Origin: an uncultured Aggregatibacter sp.
Lineage (GTDB): Bacteria > Pseudomonadota > Gammaproteobacteria > Enterobacterales > Pasteurellaceae
NCBI RefSeq assembly: GCF_901873365.1
Contig: NZ_CABFLM010000042.1
Span: 1-55,184, forward strand
Length of the DNA stretch: 55,184 bases
Direction of reading: 5' to 3'
The notes under the pieces were generated by a model, which was not told the DNA's origin, ran no database searches, and was given only the letters and a program-made list of their open reading frames with translations. The translations under genes were made by a program, and so were the position numbers. This document shows positions 9,611 through 18,731 of this stretch, one piece after another (the stretch's first letter is position 1; each line of letters begins with the position of its first letter).

Positions 9611-9934
9611 TTAGATATTTTGATTGATGAATGCGGCTAATTGATTTTTAGGCAATGCACCTACTTGGCTTGCTACCGGTTTGCCGTCTTTGAACAATAA
9701 TAATGTCGGGATGCTACGAACACCGAATTGTGCCGGTGTAGCTTGATTGTCGTCGATATTGATTTTCACAATCTTTACTTTACCGGCAAACTCAACTGCC
9801 AACTCATCTAAAACTGGGGCAATCATTTTGCACGGACCACACCATGGTGCCCAAAAATCTAACAATACCGGCACGTCGGAATTGACCACATCGGCTACGA
9901 AAGTTGCATCGCTGGAATGTAATACTTCACTCAT
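9611..9934 (-). CDS. trxA: Thioredoxin 1
   Basis: A 107-residue cytoplasmic disulfide reductase with the canonical active site WAPWCGPCKM and the cis-proline region RSIPTLLLF. Length and sequence are full family type. The start is ATG preceded by an AAGGACAG ribosome site on the minus strand. It stands alone, separated from ldhA by about 120 bases. Confidence 0.98.
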   Translation of the reverse strand: MSEVLHSSDATFVADVVNSDVPVLLDFWAPWCGPCKMIAPVLDELAVEFAGKVKIVKINIDDNQATPAQFGVRSIPTLLLFKDGKPVASQVGALPKNQLAAFINQNI

Positions 9935-10054
9935 TTTTCTGTCCTTATTTCTTTTAATGAATCATGCCATTTGATCTGGCATTGCTTGTTTAAGTGTCTG
10001 CGCATAATAGCATAGCGTAGAGCCATTCGCACAAATTAGTTTAATTGCTGAAAA

Positions 10055-11050
10055 CTAAGATGGTAGCACCTTGTTATCACAAGGCTTACCGCTCCCCACC
10101 GCATAAATATTCGATAAGGTCACATCGGCAATACTGGTTAACGCTTCTTCTGTTAAAAAGGCTTGATGCCCAGTGAGTAAGACATTGTGACAAGATGATA
10201 AGCGGCGGAAAACATCATCTAAAATGACTTCATTAGATTTGTCTTCAAAGAATAAATCTCTTTCGTTTTCATACACATCCATTCCTAAAGAACCGATTTT
10301 ACGTTGTTTTAACGCATCAATCGCAGCTTGCGTATCAATTAAAGTGCCACGACTGGTGTTAATAATCATGACGCCATCTTTCATTTTGGCAAACGCATCA
10401 CGATTTAATAAATGGTAGTTTTCCGGTGTAGCAGGGCAGTGCAACGTAATGATATGTGAACGATGATAAATTTCATCTAACGTCACATATTCTGCTCCAA
10501 GCTCTTCTGCTGCCTTATTTTTAAACGGATCATACGCCAAAATATGCATACCGAACCCTTTTAGAATGCGCATAACAGCCACACCAATCTTACCGGTGCC
10601 AATCACCCCAACAGTTCGGCCATGCATATTAAAACCTATCAACCCTTCCAAAGAAAAGTTCGCTTCACGAGTGCGTTGATAAGCGCGGTGAATACGGCGA
10701 TTTAACGTCAGCATTAACCCAACCGTATGTTCCGCAACAGCTTCCGGTGAGTAGGCCGGTACACGAACCACGGTTAAGCCTAGCTCTTGTGCCGCTTTTA
10801 AATCCACATTATTAAAGCCGGCACAACGTAATGCAATAATTTTTACGCCAAGTGCGGCCAGTTTTTCCAATACTTTTCGGCTTCCGTCATCATTGACAAA
10901 AATGCATACGGCATCACAATGTTCCGCCATTTTTGCTGTTCGCTCGCTAAGCATAAAATCAAAAAACTCTAGCACCAGCCCATACTTAGCATTAATTAAT
11001 TCTAAATACTTTCGGTCATAACTTTTTGTACTGTACACCGCAACTTTCAT
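10055..11050 (-). CDS. ldhA: Fermentative D-lactate dehydrogenase
   Basis: This NAD-dependent 2-hydroxyacid dehydrogenase reduces pyruvate to D-lactate. It resembles E. coli LdhA closely: it begins MKVAVYSTKSYDRKYL and contains FVNDDGSRKVLE, the nucleotide-binding loop GVIGTGKIG, and conserved Arg, Glu and His regions (NTSRG, NERDLF, GHQAF). A longer reading frame starts at 11086, but GGGAGG lies directly before the ATG at 11050, which matches family N-termini, so that start is used (331 aa). It lies 20 bases downstream of metB on the same strand. Confidence 0.95.
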   Translation of the reverse strand: MKVAVYSTKSYDRKYLELINAKYGLVLEFFDFMLSERTAKMAEHCDAVCIFVNDDGSRKVLEKLAALGVKIIALRCAGFNNVDLKAAQELGLTVVRVPAYSPEAVAEHTVGLMLTLNRRIHRAYQRTREANFSLEGLIGFNMHGRTVGVIGTGKIGVAVMRILKGFGMHILAYDPFKNKAAEELGAEYVTLDEIYHRSHIITLHCPATPENYHLLNRDAFAKMKDGVMIINTSRGTLIDTQAAIDALKQRKIGSLGMDVYENERDLFFEDKSNEVILDDVFRRLSSCHNVLLTGHQAFLTEEALTSIADVTLSNIYAVGSGKPCDNKVLPS

Positions 11051-11069
11051 TTTGCCCTCCCTGAATGAC

Positions 11070-12179
11070 TTATTTAAGTTGTGCAAACGCCTGCATTAAA
11101 TCCGCTTTAATATCCTCAATGTTTTCTAATCCTACTGAAAAACGCAATAGATTATTTGTAATACCGCGAGCAACACGCTCCGCTTCAGGAATATCCATGT
11201 GCGTTTGTGTTGCCGGATAGGTAATAAAACTTTCCGTGCCGCCAAGGCTTTCAGCAAAGGTAATCAATTTAATGGCTTTTAAGAAAGTATTTACCCAATT
11301 TTCATCCTGTAAACGGAAAGAGAGCATCCCGCCCTTATTTGGGTATAACACATCTTTAACTTGTGGCTGTTGGCGTAAAAATTCGGCAACCGCTTTCGCA
11401 TTTTCTTCATGACGTTGCATACGTAAAGCTAAAGTTTTCATGCCTCGAATGGTTAACCAAGAATCAAATGGTGACAGCACCGGACCGGAACCATTTTGAA
11501 TGTAAAATAGACGATCACATAATTCCTGCCCTTTCGCCACAATTAAACCAACCAATACATCATTATGACCGGCAATATATTTCGTACCACTGTGGATAAC
11601 AATGTCTGCACCATGCTCCATTGGACGGAACAACACCGGTGTTAAGAACGTATTATCCACAATAAGTAATAAATTGTGTTTTTTCGCCACCTTCGCAATC
11701 GCATCCACATCACATTCTTCCATTAACGGATTAGAAGGGGTTTCAATAAAAATGGCTTTGGTATTTGGCGTAATCGCCGCCTCAATCTCACTGACAGACG
11801 CGGTATTCACATAGACCGGTTTCACACCGTGCGTATTTTTATAGCAAAAATCCAATAATCGATAGGTGCCACCATATACATCGCTGGATACAATCCATTC
11901 ATCCGGTGAGGTAAAGAGAGACATTAGTAATTGAATTGCCGCCATACCGGAAGAACAAGCAAATCCGCGATCACCTTTTTCTAATTTAGCAATAGTTTCT
12001 TCTAGTACACTGCGGGTCGGGTTTTTCGTTCTTGTGTAATCAAATCCGGTACTTTCACCGATGCCATGATGCCCATAAGCCGTAGAAAGGAAAATTGGTG
12101 TGGAAACTGCACCGGTCCGCGCATCTGTACGGTTACCGGCTTGAGCCAATAAGGTATCAATCTCATATTCTTGCGTCAT
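11070..12179 (-). CDS. metB: Cystathionine gamma-synthase (PLP enzyme)
   Basis: A trans-sulfuration enzyme that joins O-succinylhomoserine (or acetylhomoserine) with cysteine. The Cys/Met metabolism PLP family features are visible: GDRGFACSSGMAAI for the phosphate site and HSGTKYIAGHNDVL with the Schiff-base lysine. The frame extends to 12257, but GGAGG stands just before the ATG at 12179 (MTQEYEIDTLL), giving 369 residues, the normal length. Cystathionine beta-lyase is the alternative, since the paralogues are similar. An uptake signal (12210-12218) lies in its leader. No MetJ box was recognised. Confidence 0.88.
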   Translation of the reverse strand: MTQEYEIDTLLAQAGNRTDARTGAVSTPIFLSTAYGHHGIGESTGFDYTRTKNPTRSVLEETIAKLEKGDRGFACSSGMAAIQLLMSLFTSPDEWIVSSDVYGGTYRLLDFCYKNTHGVKPVYVNTASVSEIEAAITPNTKAIFIETPSNPLMEECDVDAIAKVAKKHNLLLIVDNTFLTPVLFRPMEHGADIVIHSGTKYIAGHNDVLVGLIVAKGQELCDRLFYIQNGSGPVLSPFDSWLTIRGMKTLALRMQRHEENAKAVAEFLRQQPQVKDVLYPNKGGMLSFRLQDENWVNTFLKAIKLITFAESLGGTESFITYPATQTHMDIPEAERVARGITNNLLRFSVGLENIEDIKADLMQAFAQLK

Positions 12180-12372
12180 AAATCCTCCGATAAAATAACA
12201 AAATTTTATACCGCACTTTTGATAAAAATCGTGCATGCATTTTGGCACAAAGCACAATGTGATTAAAGGAGATTTTTATAACGGTTTCATCAAATAAATG
12301 AAAAATTTACTATTGAAATTTTAAAATTTGCATTTTTTTTCAACAAACACATTTATTTTTCTAAATTGTTTA

Positions 12373-12400
12373 TTGACAGTGAGACATAAGTCAGTAAAAT
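12373..12400 (+). promoter_or_regulatory. Promoter of the tRNA operon
   Basis: TTGACA (12373-12378) and TAAAAT (12395-12400) are separated by 16 bases and lie 20 bases before the first tRNA. This is a near-consensus sigma-70 promoter, and its position fits a stable-RNA operon. Confidence 0.7.
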
Positions 12401-12420
12401 GCACGCCACTAACAGCGAAT

Positions 12421-12496
<76 letters not shown>

Positions 12497-12503
12497 AACT
12501 AAC

Positions 12504-12577
12504 GGCGTGTTAGCAAAGCGGTTATGCACTGGATTGCAAATCCATGTAGCTCGGTTCGACTCCGGGACACGCCTCCA
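12504..12577 (+). tRNA. tRNA-Cys (GCA)
   Basis: A 74-base cloverleaf with encoded CCA. Anticodon loop ATTGCAA, anticodon GCA. It lies 7 bases after tRNA-Gly. Confidence 0.97.
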
Positions 12578-12604
12578 TAACCTTTTATCGCAGTTAGTTA
12601 TTTT

Positions 12605-12691
12605 GCCCGAGTGGTGGAATCGGTAGACACAAGGGATTTAAAATCCCTCGCCTTTCGAGGCGTGCCAGTTCAAGTCTGGCCTCGGGCACCA
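12605..12691 (+). tRNA. tRNA-Leu (TAA)
   Basis: An 87-base class II tRNA with a long variable arm (around CGCCTTTCGAGGCG) and encoded CCA. Anticodon TAA within loop TTTAAAA. ICEs of the ICEHin1056 family are known to use tRNA-Leu as target, so its 3' end is one candidate for the left attachment site. Confidence 0.97.
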
Positions 12692-12741
12692 TTTTAAAGA
12701 TTCCTTTTTTCCTTTCTTAAATGGTTACCTAATGTACACAT

Positions 12742-12817
12742 GGGTCGTTAGCTCAGTCGGTAGAGCAGCGGACTTTTAATCCGTTGGTCGAAGGTTCGAA
12801 TCCTTCACGACCCACCA
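12742..12817 (+). tRNA. tRNA-Lys (TTT)
   Basis: A 76-base cloverleaf with anticodon TTT and encoded CCA. It is the last gene before the ICE: parA starts 77 bases after it. Its 3' end is therefore the other candidate left attachment site (the related PFGI-1/PAPI-1 islands use tRNA-Lys). If the true attachment site is tRNA-Leu, this tRNA would be ICE-borne. Confidence 0.97.
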
Positions 12818-12894
12818 AAGCAGTTAACATTCTTAGATCAATTACCTAAAGTCAATACTCCTTAACGTAAATTTTCTTGTTAAGTGAGTAAATT

Positions 12895-13728
12895 ATGAAT
12901 GTTAACCACACTTCAAAAAAACCTTATATTGTTACTATTGCCTGTACTAAAGGCGGTTCTGCAAAAAGTACCAATGCGGCAAACATTGGTGCATTTTGCG
13001 CTGATCATGGCTTAAGAACGCTGCTGATTGATACTGATACACAGCCTACACTAAGTTCTTACTATAGCTTAGAGCGTACTGCCCCCGGCGGGATTCATGA
13101 ATTTTTATCACAACGAGATATAGACCCTTCCCATATCATTTCTCAAACTGTCATTAAGAATTTAGATTTAATCCAATCGAATGACCCTTCTAATAATGTT
13201 AGCCAAATGTTGCGCAATGCACCAGATGGTGCCATCCGCTTTAGTCACCTCATTAAAAGCATTAATAACTATGATGTGATTGTCGTAGACACACGCGGTA
13301 CACGCGACATTACCGTAGATATGTCAGTTTTAGCCGCTGATGTCCTCTTCTGCCCTATTCTTCCACAAATTTTATCGGCAAAAGAATTCATTCGTGGCAC
13401 CATTGGGATGTATCAAGATTTACAAACATTTGAGTCCTTTGGCTTCAAACTTCCCCCATTAAAAGCGATTGCAAATTGTGTTGATAATACCAACGATGTC
13501 AAATTTGTTATGCAACAGCTACATACGTTATTTGCAAGTACGTTTGATGGTAGCAAAACCTTCCTTGATTTTTCCATTCCGGATCATGTTGCTTATAGAG
13601 AGGCCGCGACCTACTCTCTACCGGTATATCGCCACAGTTCAGCAGAATACCCGGTTATTAAGCAATTATGCTGTCTTCTTTTACCCCAATTTACAGCACA
13701 TTTTGAACAACCGATGCAACGGGGATAA
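12895..13728 (+). CDS. parA: ICE ParA/Soj partition ATPase
   Basis: A 277-residue ParA-type P-loop ATPase with a deviant Walker A motif KGGSAKST (residues 20-27) and the LLIDTDTQPTLS Walker A' region. In this ICE family the tRNA-proximal ParA/Soj protein stabilises the excised element, with ParB encoded two genes on. It is the first ICE gene, and dnaB starts 5 bases after its stop, so parA-dnaB-parB-DUF2857 form a tight operon. The start ATG has only a weak ribosome site. Confidence 0.92.
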   Translation: MNVNHTSKKPYIVTIACTKGGSAKSTNAANIGAFCADHGLRTLLIDTDTQPTLSSYYSLERTAPGGIHEFLSQRDIDPSHIISQTVIKNLDLIQSNDPSNNVSQMLRNAPDGAIRFSHLIKSINNYDVIVVDTRGTRDITVDMSVLAADVLFCPILPQILSAKEFIRGTIGMYQDLQTFESFGFKLPPLKAIANCVDNTNDVKFVMQQLHTLFASTFDGSKTFLDFSIPDHVAYREAATYSLPVYRHSSAEYPVIKQLCCLLLPQFTAHFEQPMQRG

Positions 13729-13733
13729 TTGTC

Positions 13734-15110
13734 ATGACAAAAGAAAAAATCCCTCAAATCAAGGCTAAACCGGTTTTCTCCGTTGAGGCGGAAGCCGCCG
13801 TATTGGGGAGCCTTATTTTAAAGAATGAGTTATTTGATGAAATTTCCACATTAATTCATGCGGATGATTTTTTTAACTATACCCACAAAATTATCTTTGA
13901 AGGTATTGTGCATTTGTTACAACTCGGCAAACCCGTCGATATTTTGACACTGGAGCAGTACTTTACCGACAAGTCACTCATTGATGAGTTTGGTTTGGGT
14001 TATCTGGCACAAATTGTCAATAACACACCTTCCTCTTCAAATATTGTTGCCTATGCGAAAGTGATTGCCCGCCATAGTAAACAACGTCGATTTGCGGCAC
14101 TGGGTCAGTTTATTGTTAATGAAATGCAAGTTTCAAAGGATGATGAAGATTTATCGCTCTTTGAAGAAAGGGTTGATAAGCAATACACCAATATTACAGT
14201 TGATGAGGAAACAGATACCGTCGCTAATTTAGGAGAGTCCTTTGAAAAAATTCTCACCCAGATGGAACAAGCGGCAGAATCCGCCGATCCGGTGAGTGGT
14301 ACGCCAACTGGCATTAACGACTTAGATGAAGCCACGACGGGCGGTCAACCCGGCGAACTTATCATTGTTGCCGCCCGCCCTTCAATGGGGAAGACTGCTT
14401 TCGCGCAGCTCATCGCGCAAAGTACATTGGATAAATATATGGACGCGCCAATACAGTTCTATAGCCAAGAAATGCCGGCGGAACAATTGGTTCAACGCTT
14501 TATGTCCATGCGTTCCCGCGTCAGTTTGCAATCTATCCGTAAAGCGACTGAATTGACCGAGCTAGAGTGGGCAAAAATTGCGGAAACAACGGGTTACATC
14601 ATGAAGAACTGGCAAGATCGCCTGCTTATTGATGATGAACCCTCCCTCAGCCCATACCGCTTACGCGCTAAAGTTCGTAAGAACATCCGTCTATATGGCA
14701 AGCCCAAAGCCATCATCATCGACTATATCCAGTTAATGCGCAGTACCGGTAAGTTTGAAAACCGTAATCTGGAATTAGCTGACATTTCAGGTGAGCTCAA
14801 AAAACTGGCTAAAGAAATCGGTTGCCCGATTTATGCCTTATCCCAACTGAATCGCAGTCTTGAACAGCGCGCCAATAAACGGCCGATTAATTCGGACTTG
14901 CGGGATTCCGGCTCATTAGAGCAAGACGCCGATGTCATTATCTATATTTATCGTGATGAGGTGTACAACCCGAATTCCGAGGATAAAGGGATGGCCGAAA
15001 TCATTATCGGTAAACAACGTAATGGCCCGCTTGCCACCGTAAAAACACGATTTCTTGGACAGTACAGTATTTTTGAAAATTTAACGACACAGGATAGAGA
15101 TTATGAATAA
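13734..15110 (+). CDS. dnaB: DnaB-like replicative helicase of the ICE
   Basis: A hexameric 5'-3' helicase homologue of 458 residues. The N-terminal DnaB domain (SVEAEAAVLGSLIL, about 15-130) is followed by the RecA-like core with Walker A ARPSMGKTAF and the Walker B region IIIDYIQLM. A chromosomal DnaB should also exist; this copy is part of the ICE replication module, as in PFGI-1-class islands. It overlaps parB by 8 bases. It probably supports replication of the excised circle, inferred from the module. Confidence 0.93.
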   Translation: MTKEKIPQIKAKPVFSVEAEAAVLGSLILKNELFDEISTLIHADDFFNYTHKIIFEGIVHLLQLGKPVDILTLEQYFTDKSLIDEFGLGYLAQIVNNTPSSSNIVAYAKVIARHSKQRRFAALGQFIVNEMQVSKDDEDLSLFEERVDKQYTNITVDEETDTVANLGESFEKILTQMEQAAESADPVSGTPTGINDLDEATTGGQPGELIIVAARPSMGKTAFAQLIAQSTLDKYMDAPIQFYSQEMPAEQLVQRFMSMRSRVSLQSIRKATELTELEWAKIAETTGYIMKNWQDRLLIDDEPSLSPYRLRAKVRKNIRLYGKPKAIIIDYIQLMRSTGKFENRNLELADISGELKKLAKEIGCPIYALSQLNRSLEQRANKRPINSDLRDSGSLEQDADVIIYIYRDEVYNPNSEDKGMAEIIIGKQRNGPLATVKTRFLGQYSIFENLTTQDRDYE

Positions 15111-16812
15111 CCCATTTATTGCAAAGAATAAAAAACAACAAAGTCAGTTAGATGCCATTGCAAAGGGACTTAATGTACAACCGATTAGTAATCAATCACC
15201 GTCTTATCAAGAAACGACAGCGACATATTATCCTGTGCAATCTCAATATATTACGGTGACATTAGACAAATTGCGCCCTTACGAACATAACCCACGTAAG
15301 ACGCGCAACCCTAATTTTGAAATAATTAAAGAATCCATTCGCCGTCGTGGCTTAGATCATAAACCGAATATCACTCAACGCCCGGGCGAACCTTATTACA
15401 TTATTGCAGATGGCGGTAATACGCGCATTCAGGCATTAAAAGAACTCTTCACCGAAACACAAGATCAGCGCTTCTGGTCAATTGAGTGTTTGTACAAACC
15501 TTGGAAAGGGGAAAGTGCGGATAGCGTGGAAGCCGAATTAGATTTGCTGATCGGACATTTAATTGAAAATGACACCCGAGCCGACCTCACGTTTATCGAG
15601 AAAGCCTTAGGCATCCAGCAAGCGAAAGAATACTACGAGAAAAAGTTGGGGAAAACCCTTTCTTCTCGGGAGCTTTCAAGTGAGTTAGAAAATGATGGAT
15701 ATATTATTCACTACACTATGGTTTCGAAGATGGGGCGATGTATTGAGTATCTCTATCCTTATATTCCAGATGTGCTTTTTGCCGGACTAGGCAATGCGCC
15801 AATCGATAAGCTACTTGCCATTCGCAATAACGCCTTGGCGATTTGGCAAAATTACCAATTTGAAATGGAGGTTACCTTTGATGAAATTTGGGGGCACAGC
15901 CTTACACGTTGCAACGATGATCAACCATTCCATGTGAAGACCTTTCAAGATTACCTGATTGATGAAATGTCTTCCATGCTTGGCGATCGCGTGAGTTATG
16001 AAGTGCTTTATCTGGAAATCGATCTTGATGAACAACGCTTTAAAAAGATGGCACAGAAACAACATGAAATTGAACAGCATGTACAAGAAAGCCTCCAGGA
16101 TGTGCAAACGTTCAAACTTCCTCAAGAACCCTCTCCGGCTATTGATGAGCATCTTTCTCCGCCTAAAGCCACGAGTACGTCATCGGCAGCCGTGACAGAG
16201 GTCCCATACAGTATTCCTAAACCGAGCTCATCAACGCATGACATATTACCGCCTTCATTCGATGAAGCGGTAGAGGATGATGAACAAGAAACGCAAGAAT
16301 CTGCTGAAGAGGGACATCCTTTAGAAGGACTTTCCTTTGATTTTGCCAAAAACTTGAGCCAACAGTTCGGTATTACCCCGGGGATGACAGTACAGGAGCA
16401 ACGTCAACAACGTGCGGAAGAAAATGGATTAACCTTTGCTTGTGTTGGCCGTCAACCGGTTGATGACATTTGGCAGGTTTATCCGGGGCGTCAACATAAA
16501 GTGGAAGCCTATTCACTTGCCTTAGATATTGCCGAAAGCGTTGGGCTTACCGATTATGTCGAGCATATGGTGAAAACACCGGTAGACTACTCTTATCGTA
16601 TGAAAGCACTGGATAAAGAAGTCGATGGTGCCACACAGATGTGTTATGACTTCTTGACTCTTTTACAAACCGACAGCCAACCAGAGACGACTTTTAACCT
16701 ATCACCGAACTATTTACTTCATAGCGAAGAGATTAATGACATTACCTTGGTAAAACTCTTTCGTTTAATTCGCCTTGTTCGCTACATTCGTGCTGAAGGA
16801 GGTGCGCAATGA
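15103..16812 (+). CDS. parB: ICE ParB-family protein (PFGI-1 class)
   Basis: A 569-residue ParB homologue. Residues about 45-130 hold the ParB/Spo0J nuclease-like domain: LRPYEHNPRKTRNP and then IIADGGNTRIQALKEL, with the GGNTR box in place of the usual GEHRW. The middle and the acidic, Ser/Pro-rich linker (about 330-420) are typical of the long ICE ParB type (TIGR03764). It probably binds centromere-like sites on the ICE and pairs with ParA. It overlaps dnaB at its start and DUF2857 at its end (ATGA). Confidence 0.88.
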   Translation: MNNPFIAKNKKQQSQLDAIAKGLNVQPISNQSPSYQETTATYYPVQSQYITVTLDKLRPYEHNPRKTRNPNFEIIKESIRRRGLDHKPNITQRPGEPYYIIADGGNTRIQALKELFTETQDQRFWSIECLYKPWKGESADSVEAELDLLIGHLIENDTRADLTFIEKALGIQQAKEYYEKKLGKTLSSRELSSELENDGYIIHYTMVSKMGRCIEYLYPYIPDVLFAGLGNAPIDKLLAIRNNALAIWQNYQFEMEVTFDEIWGHSLTRCNDDQPFHVKTFQDYLIDEMSSMLGDRVSYEVLYLEIDLDEQRFKKMAQKQHEIEQHVQESLQDVQTFKLPQEPSPAIDEHLSPPKATSTSSAAVTEVPYSIPKPSSSTHDILPPSFDEAVEDDEQETQESAEEGHPLEGLSFDFAKNLSQQFGITPGMTVQEQRQQRAEENGLTFACVGRQPVDDIWQVYPGRQHKVEAYSLALDIAESVGLTDYVEHMVKTPVDYSYRMKALDKEVDGATQMCYDFLTLLQTDSQPETTFNLSPNYLLHSEEINDITLVKLFRLIRLVRYIRAEGGAQ

Positions 16813-17360
16813 GTATGTTCAGCAATTTAAACCAAGTGGTATTAAATGAGATCCTTGTTAATCTGCAAGAGGGCAACATTAATGTTTGCCGCAACTATGG
16901 TTTCTCAAAACAAGAATTACAGGAAATTGAAAAACTCAGTACGGAAGAGGTTTATGAGCTGGCCAATACTAAAGCACCTTTCGCCAAAGTGGAAATCGAT
17001 CATGAGGCGTTTTGGCGATTAATTGCCCGAGTGCGAATTTCGTCACAAGAGCGTCGTCTCATCGATCGCGCCTTAATGTTGGGAGCCTCCATACAAATGC
17101 TGAACTCTTACTTTGGTTTAACCACCGCAAAAGTCTCTGCACGCCGTAGCTTGCTGGGCAAACAAGAGCCGATGGGACGAAAACCGGCTGCCAGTGAGGA
17201 GGAGGAAAAGCAAATTTGGGATTTATGGCAAGCGCATAAAAGTGATATTCAAACGATTGAATCCTCGGAAGGACTTGAGTTTTTAATTTTGATTGCGGAA
17301 GAAACCGGCATTAACCTAACGGAAATTTGGAAATTGGTCAGTCGCTGGAGCGCCGCATAA
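16809..17360 (+). CDS. DUF2857 ICE protein
   Basis: A 183-residue soluble protein matching DUF2857, found after ParB in ICEs of this class. No catalytic motif is visible. The middle (LMLGASIQMLNSYFGLTTAKVSARR) looks like a helix-turn-helix, so DNA binding is possible. The ATGA overlap with parB indicates translational coupling. It is the last gene of the parA operon before a palindromic repeat. Confidence 0.8.
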   Translation: MSMFSNLNQVVLNEILVNLQEGNINVCRNYGFSKQELQEIEKLSTEEVYELANTKAPFAKVEIDHEAFWRLIARVRISSQERRLIDRALMLGASIQMLNSYFGLTTAKVSARRSLLGKQEPMGRKPAASEEEEKQIWDLWQAHKSDIQTIESSEGLEFLILIAEETGINLTEIWKLVSRWSAA

Positions 17361-17371
17361 AAACAATATAA

Positions 17372-17404
17372 CGCCCAACCTAGTGCGTTACGTTAAGTTG
17401 GGCG
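17372..17404. repeat. 33-bp palindromic repeat, second copy
   Basis: CGCCCAA and TTGGGCG arms (9-bp stem if the flanking AA and TT are counted) enclose a 19-base loop. The unit equals the reverse complement of 9374-9406, the prs terminator, with four substitutions. No T tract follows on either strand here, so terminator function is unclear. It occupies the 153-base gap between DUF2857 and the next gene. Confidence 0.75.
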
Positions 17405-17513
17405 TTACCCGTTATCGTGAGTAAAGGAACTTGGGAAAATTCCTTCGTTATTGTAAGCGTGTTCAGAGGCATTGCAATAATAAAAATAAAATATTCTCAA
17501 AGAGAATTAAATT

Positions 17514-18731
17514 ATGGATACAAAAGTACAAGAACATGGGTTGCTCTTTTTTGGCAACCAACATGAAACCGTGCCAACTCGCTTGCTTTTTGACCCCTAT
17601 CTCACGTCAAGAGCAAAATTAGCGTGGCAGCTGATTAAATATAAAGCAAGAGAATTTCAATCCGGCTTGTTTCCGTCTTATGAGGCGCTGGCCAAATTAC
17701 TTTCGGATAAACCTTATGATGAGGCTTTGTTATCACGTAAATTGGTGAGTCAAACATTATTGCTACTTCGACTCACACGCTGGCTGACACTTTGTGAGAC
17801 CGTGCGTAATGAGCAAGGTCAGGTAGTGGGGAATTTTTATATTCTTCACGATGAGCCGATGCCGATTATCGATACGATTCAACTTAATCATGACTATATC
17901 GCATTGCTCGAAAAATCTATTCACCATAAAGATAGTTTTGTGCGTGGTGTCGCCAATCATATTGTGGAAAATCTCCTTTCCGATAACACACAGTGGCATT
18001 ATATATCCCACATTGATTGGATGCGTGCCCGTCTGCAAGATTATCAACAGCGCCCAAAAATGAATGATGTTGAACAAGAAAGTGCGGTAGATATTCAAGA
18101 AAATTTACTGAGTTCCAATAGGGAACTCAGTGAAAAAACAGGGGAACTCAGTAAAAACGACCAGAGTTCCAAAAAGGAACTCAGTCAAATCAAGCTAAGT
18201 TCCAAAAGGGAACTCAGCACCCAAAATGATGATAAGTCATTGATTTCAGGCTTAGTTCCCAAAGGGAACTCAGGTTTTTCACAGTACAGTACAAGTACTA
18301 GTATTTATACAAATACGTACTGTACCGGTAATGCGAATGAAATGGATTGGTCAGCCAATGTTCATTTTTCCCCTTTGGAAAAAAAGGCTGTCACACAAGC
18401 GATGCGTGGACTCGATTTAGGTATTTGTAAAGCAATCCTGTTTGAGCTTGAACAACGCGTAGTGAAAGGTGAAGTAAAGAAACCGCAAAGCTATGTCATG
18501 AGCTTGATTCAACGCGCGCATCATGGTGAATTTAAACCATTTCTTTATGAACAGCATTTACAAGGCCAATCTTCTTTGGTGAAAAATGGATTAATGCCAC
18601 ACAACGGAACCCATGTAGTCAATAATGTGAAAACAGATAACGTGGGAAGTTCGATGCGGACAATATCAAAAGAAGATCGACAAGCGCGTGCCGAGCGTAT
18701 TCGTCAGTTTAAGATGTCAATTTGCGGTTAG
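17514..18731 (+). CDS. STY4528-like ICE replication protein
   Basis: A 405-residue protein that resembles the STY4528 family of island replication proteins: an N-terminal globular region (about 1-170, LLFFGNQHETVPTRLLFDPYL near the start), a low-complexity Ser/Glu/Lys linker (about 195-250), and a C-terminal basic segment. Its role in replication is family-based inference. The linker is encoded by a cluster of palindromes AGTTCC-N4/5-GGAACT (18108-18273), so the DNA may have a second job. An uptake signal lies at 18080-18088. Its stop is inside the first unit of the downstream 36-bp repeat array. Confidence 0.7.
   Translation: MDTKVQEHGLLFFGNQHETVPTRLLFDPYLTSRAKLAWQLIKYKAREFQSGLFPSYEALAKLLSDKPYDEALLSRKLVSQTLLLLRLTRWLTLCETVRNEQGQVVGNFYILHDEPMPIIDTIQLNHDYIALLEKSIHHKDSFVRGVANHIVENLLSDNTQWHYISHIDWMRARLQDYQQRPKMNDVEQESAVDIQENLLSSNRELSEKTGELSKNDQSSKKELSQIKLSSKRELSTQNDDKSLISGLVPKGNSGFSQYSTSTSIYTNTYCTGNANEMDWSANVHFSPLEKKAVTQAMRGLDLGICKAILFELEQRVVKGEVKKPQSYVMSLIQRAHHGEFKPFLYEQHLQGQSSLVKNGLMPHNGTHVVNNVKTDNVGSSMRTISKEDRQARAERIRQFKMSICG
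18108..18273. repeat. Cluster of AGTTCC-N4/5-GGAACT palindromes inside a gene
   Basis: Four palindromes and one half-site: CTGAGTTCC/GGAACTCAG (18108-18130), half-site 18142-18151, GAGTTCC/GGAACTC (18164-18182), AGTTCC/GGGAACTCAG (18198-18217) and AGTTCCC/GGGAACTCAG (18254-18273). They fall in the low-complexity linker of the replication protein. A different palindrome, ACAGTAC/GTACTGT (18281-18323), follows. They could be protein-binding iterons. Confidence 0.8.

Noticed and set aside
12691..12894. Direct repeat of the tRNA 3' end within the window (second attachment site)
   Set aside because: No copy of either the tRNA-Leu or tRNA-Lys 3' end was seen downstream to 55184.
17431..17622. Separate small gene before the STY4528-like gene
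   Set aside because: It overlaps the start of the larger gene in another frame, has no ribosome site, and shows no protein features.
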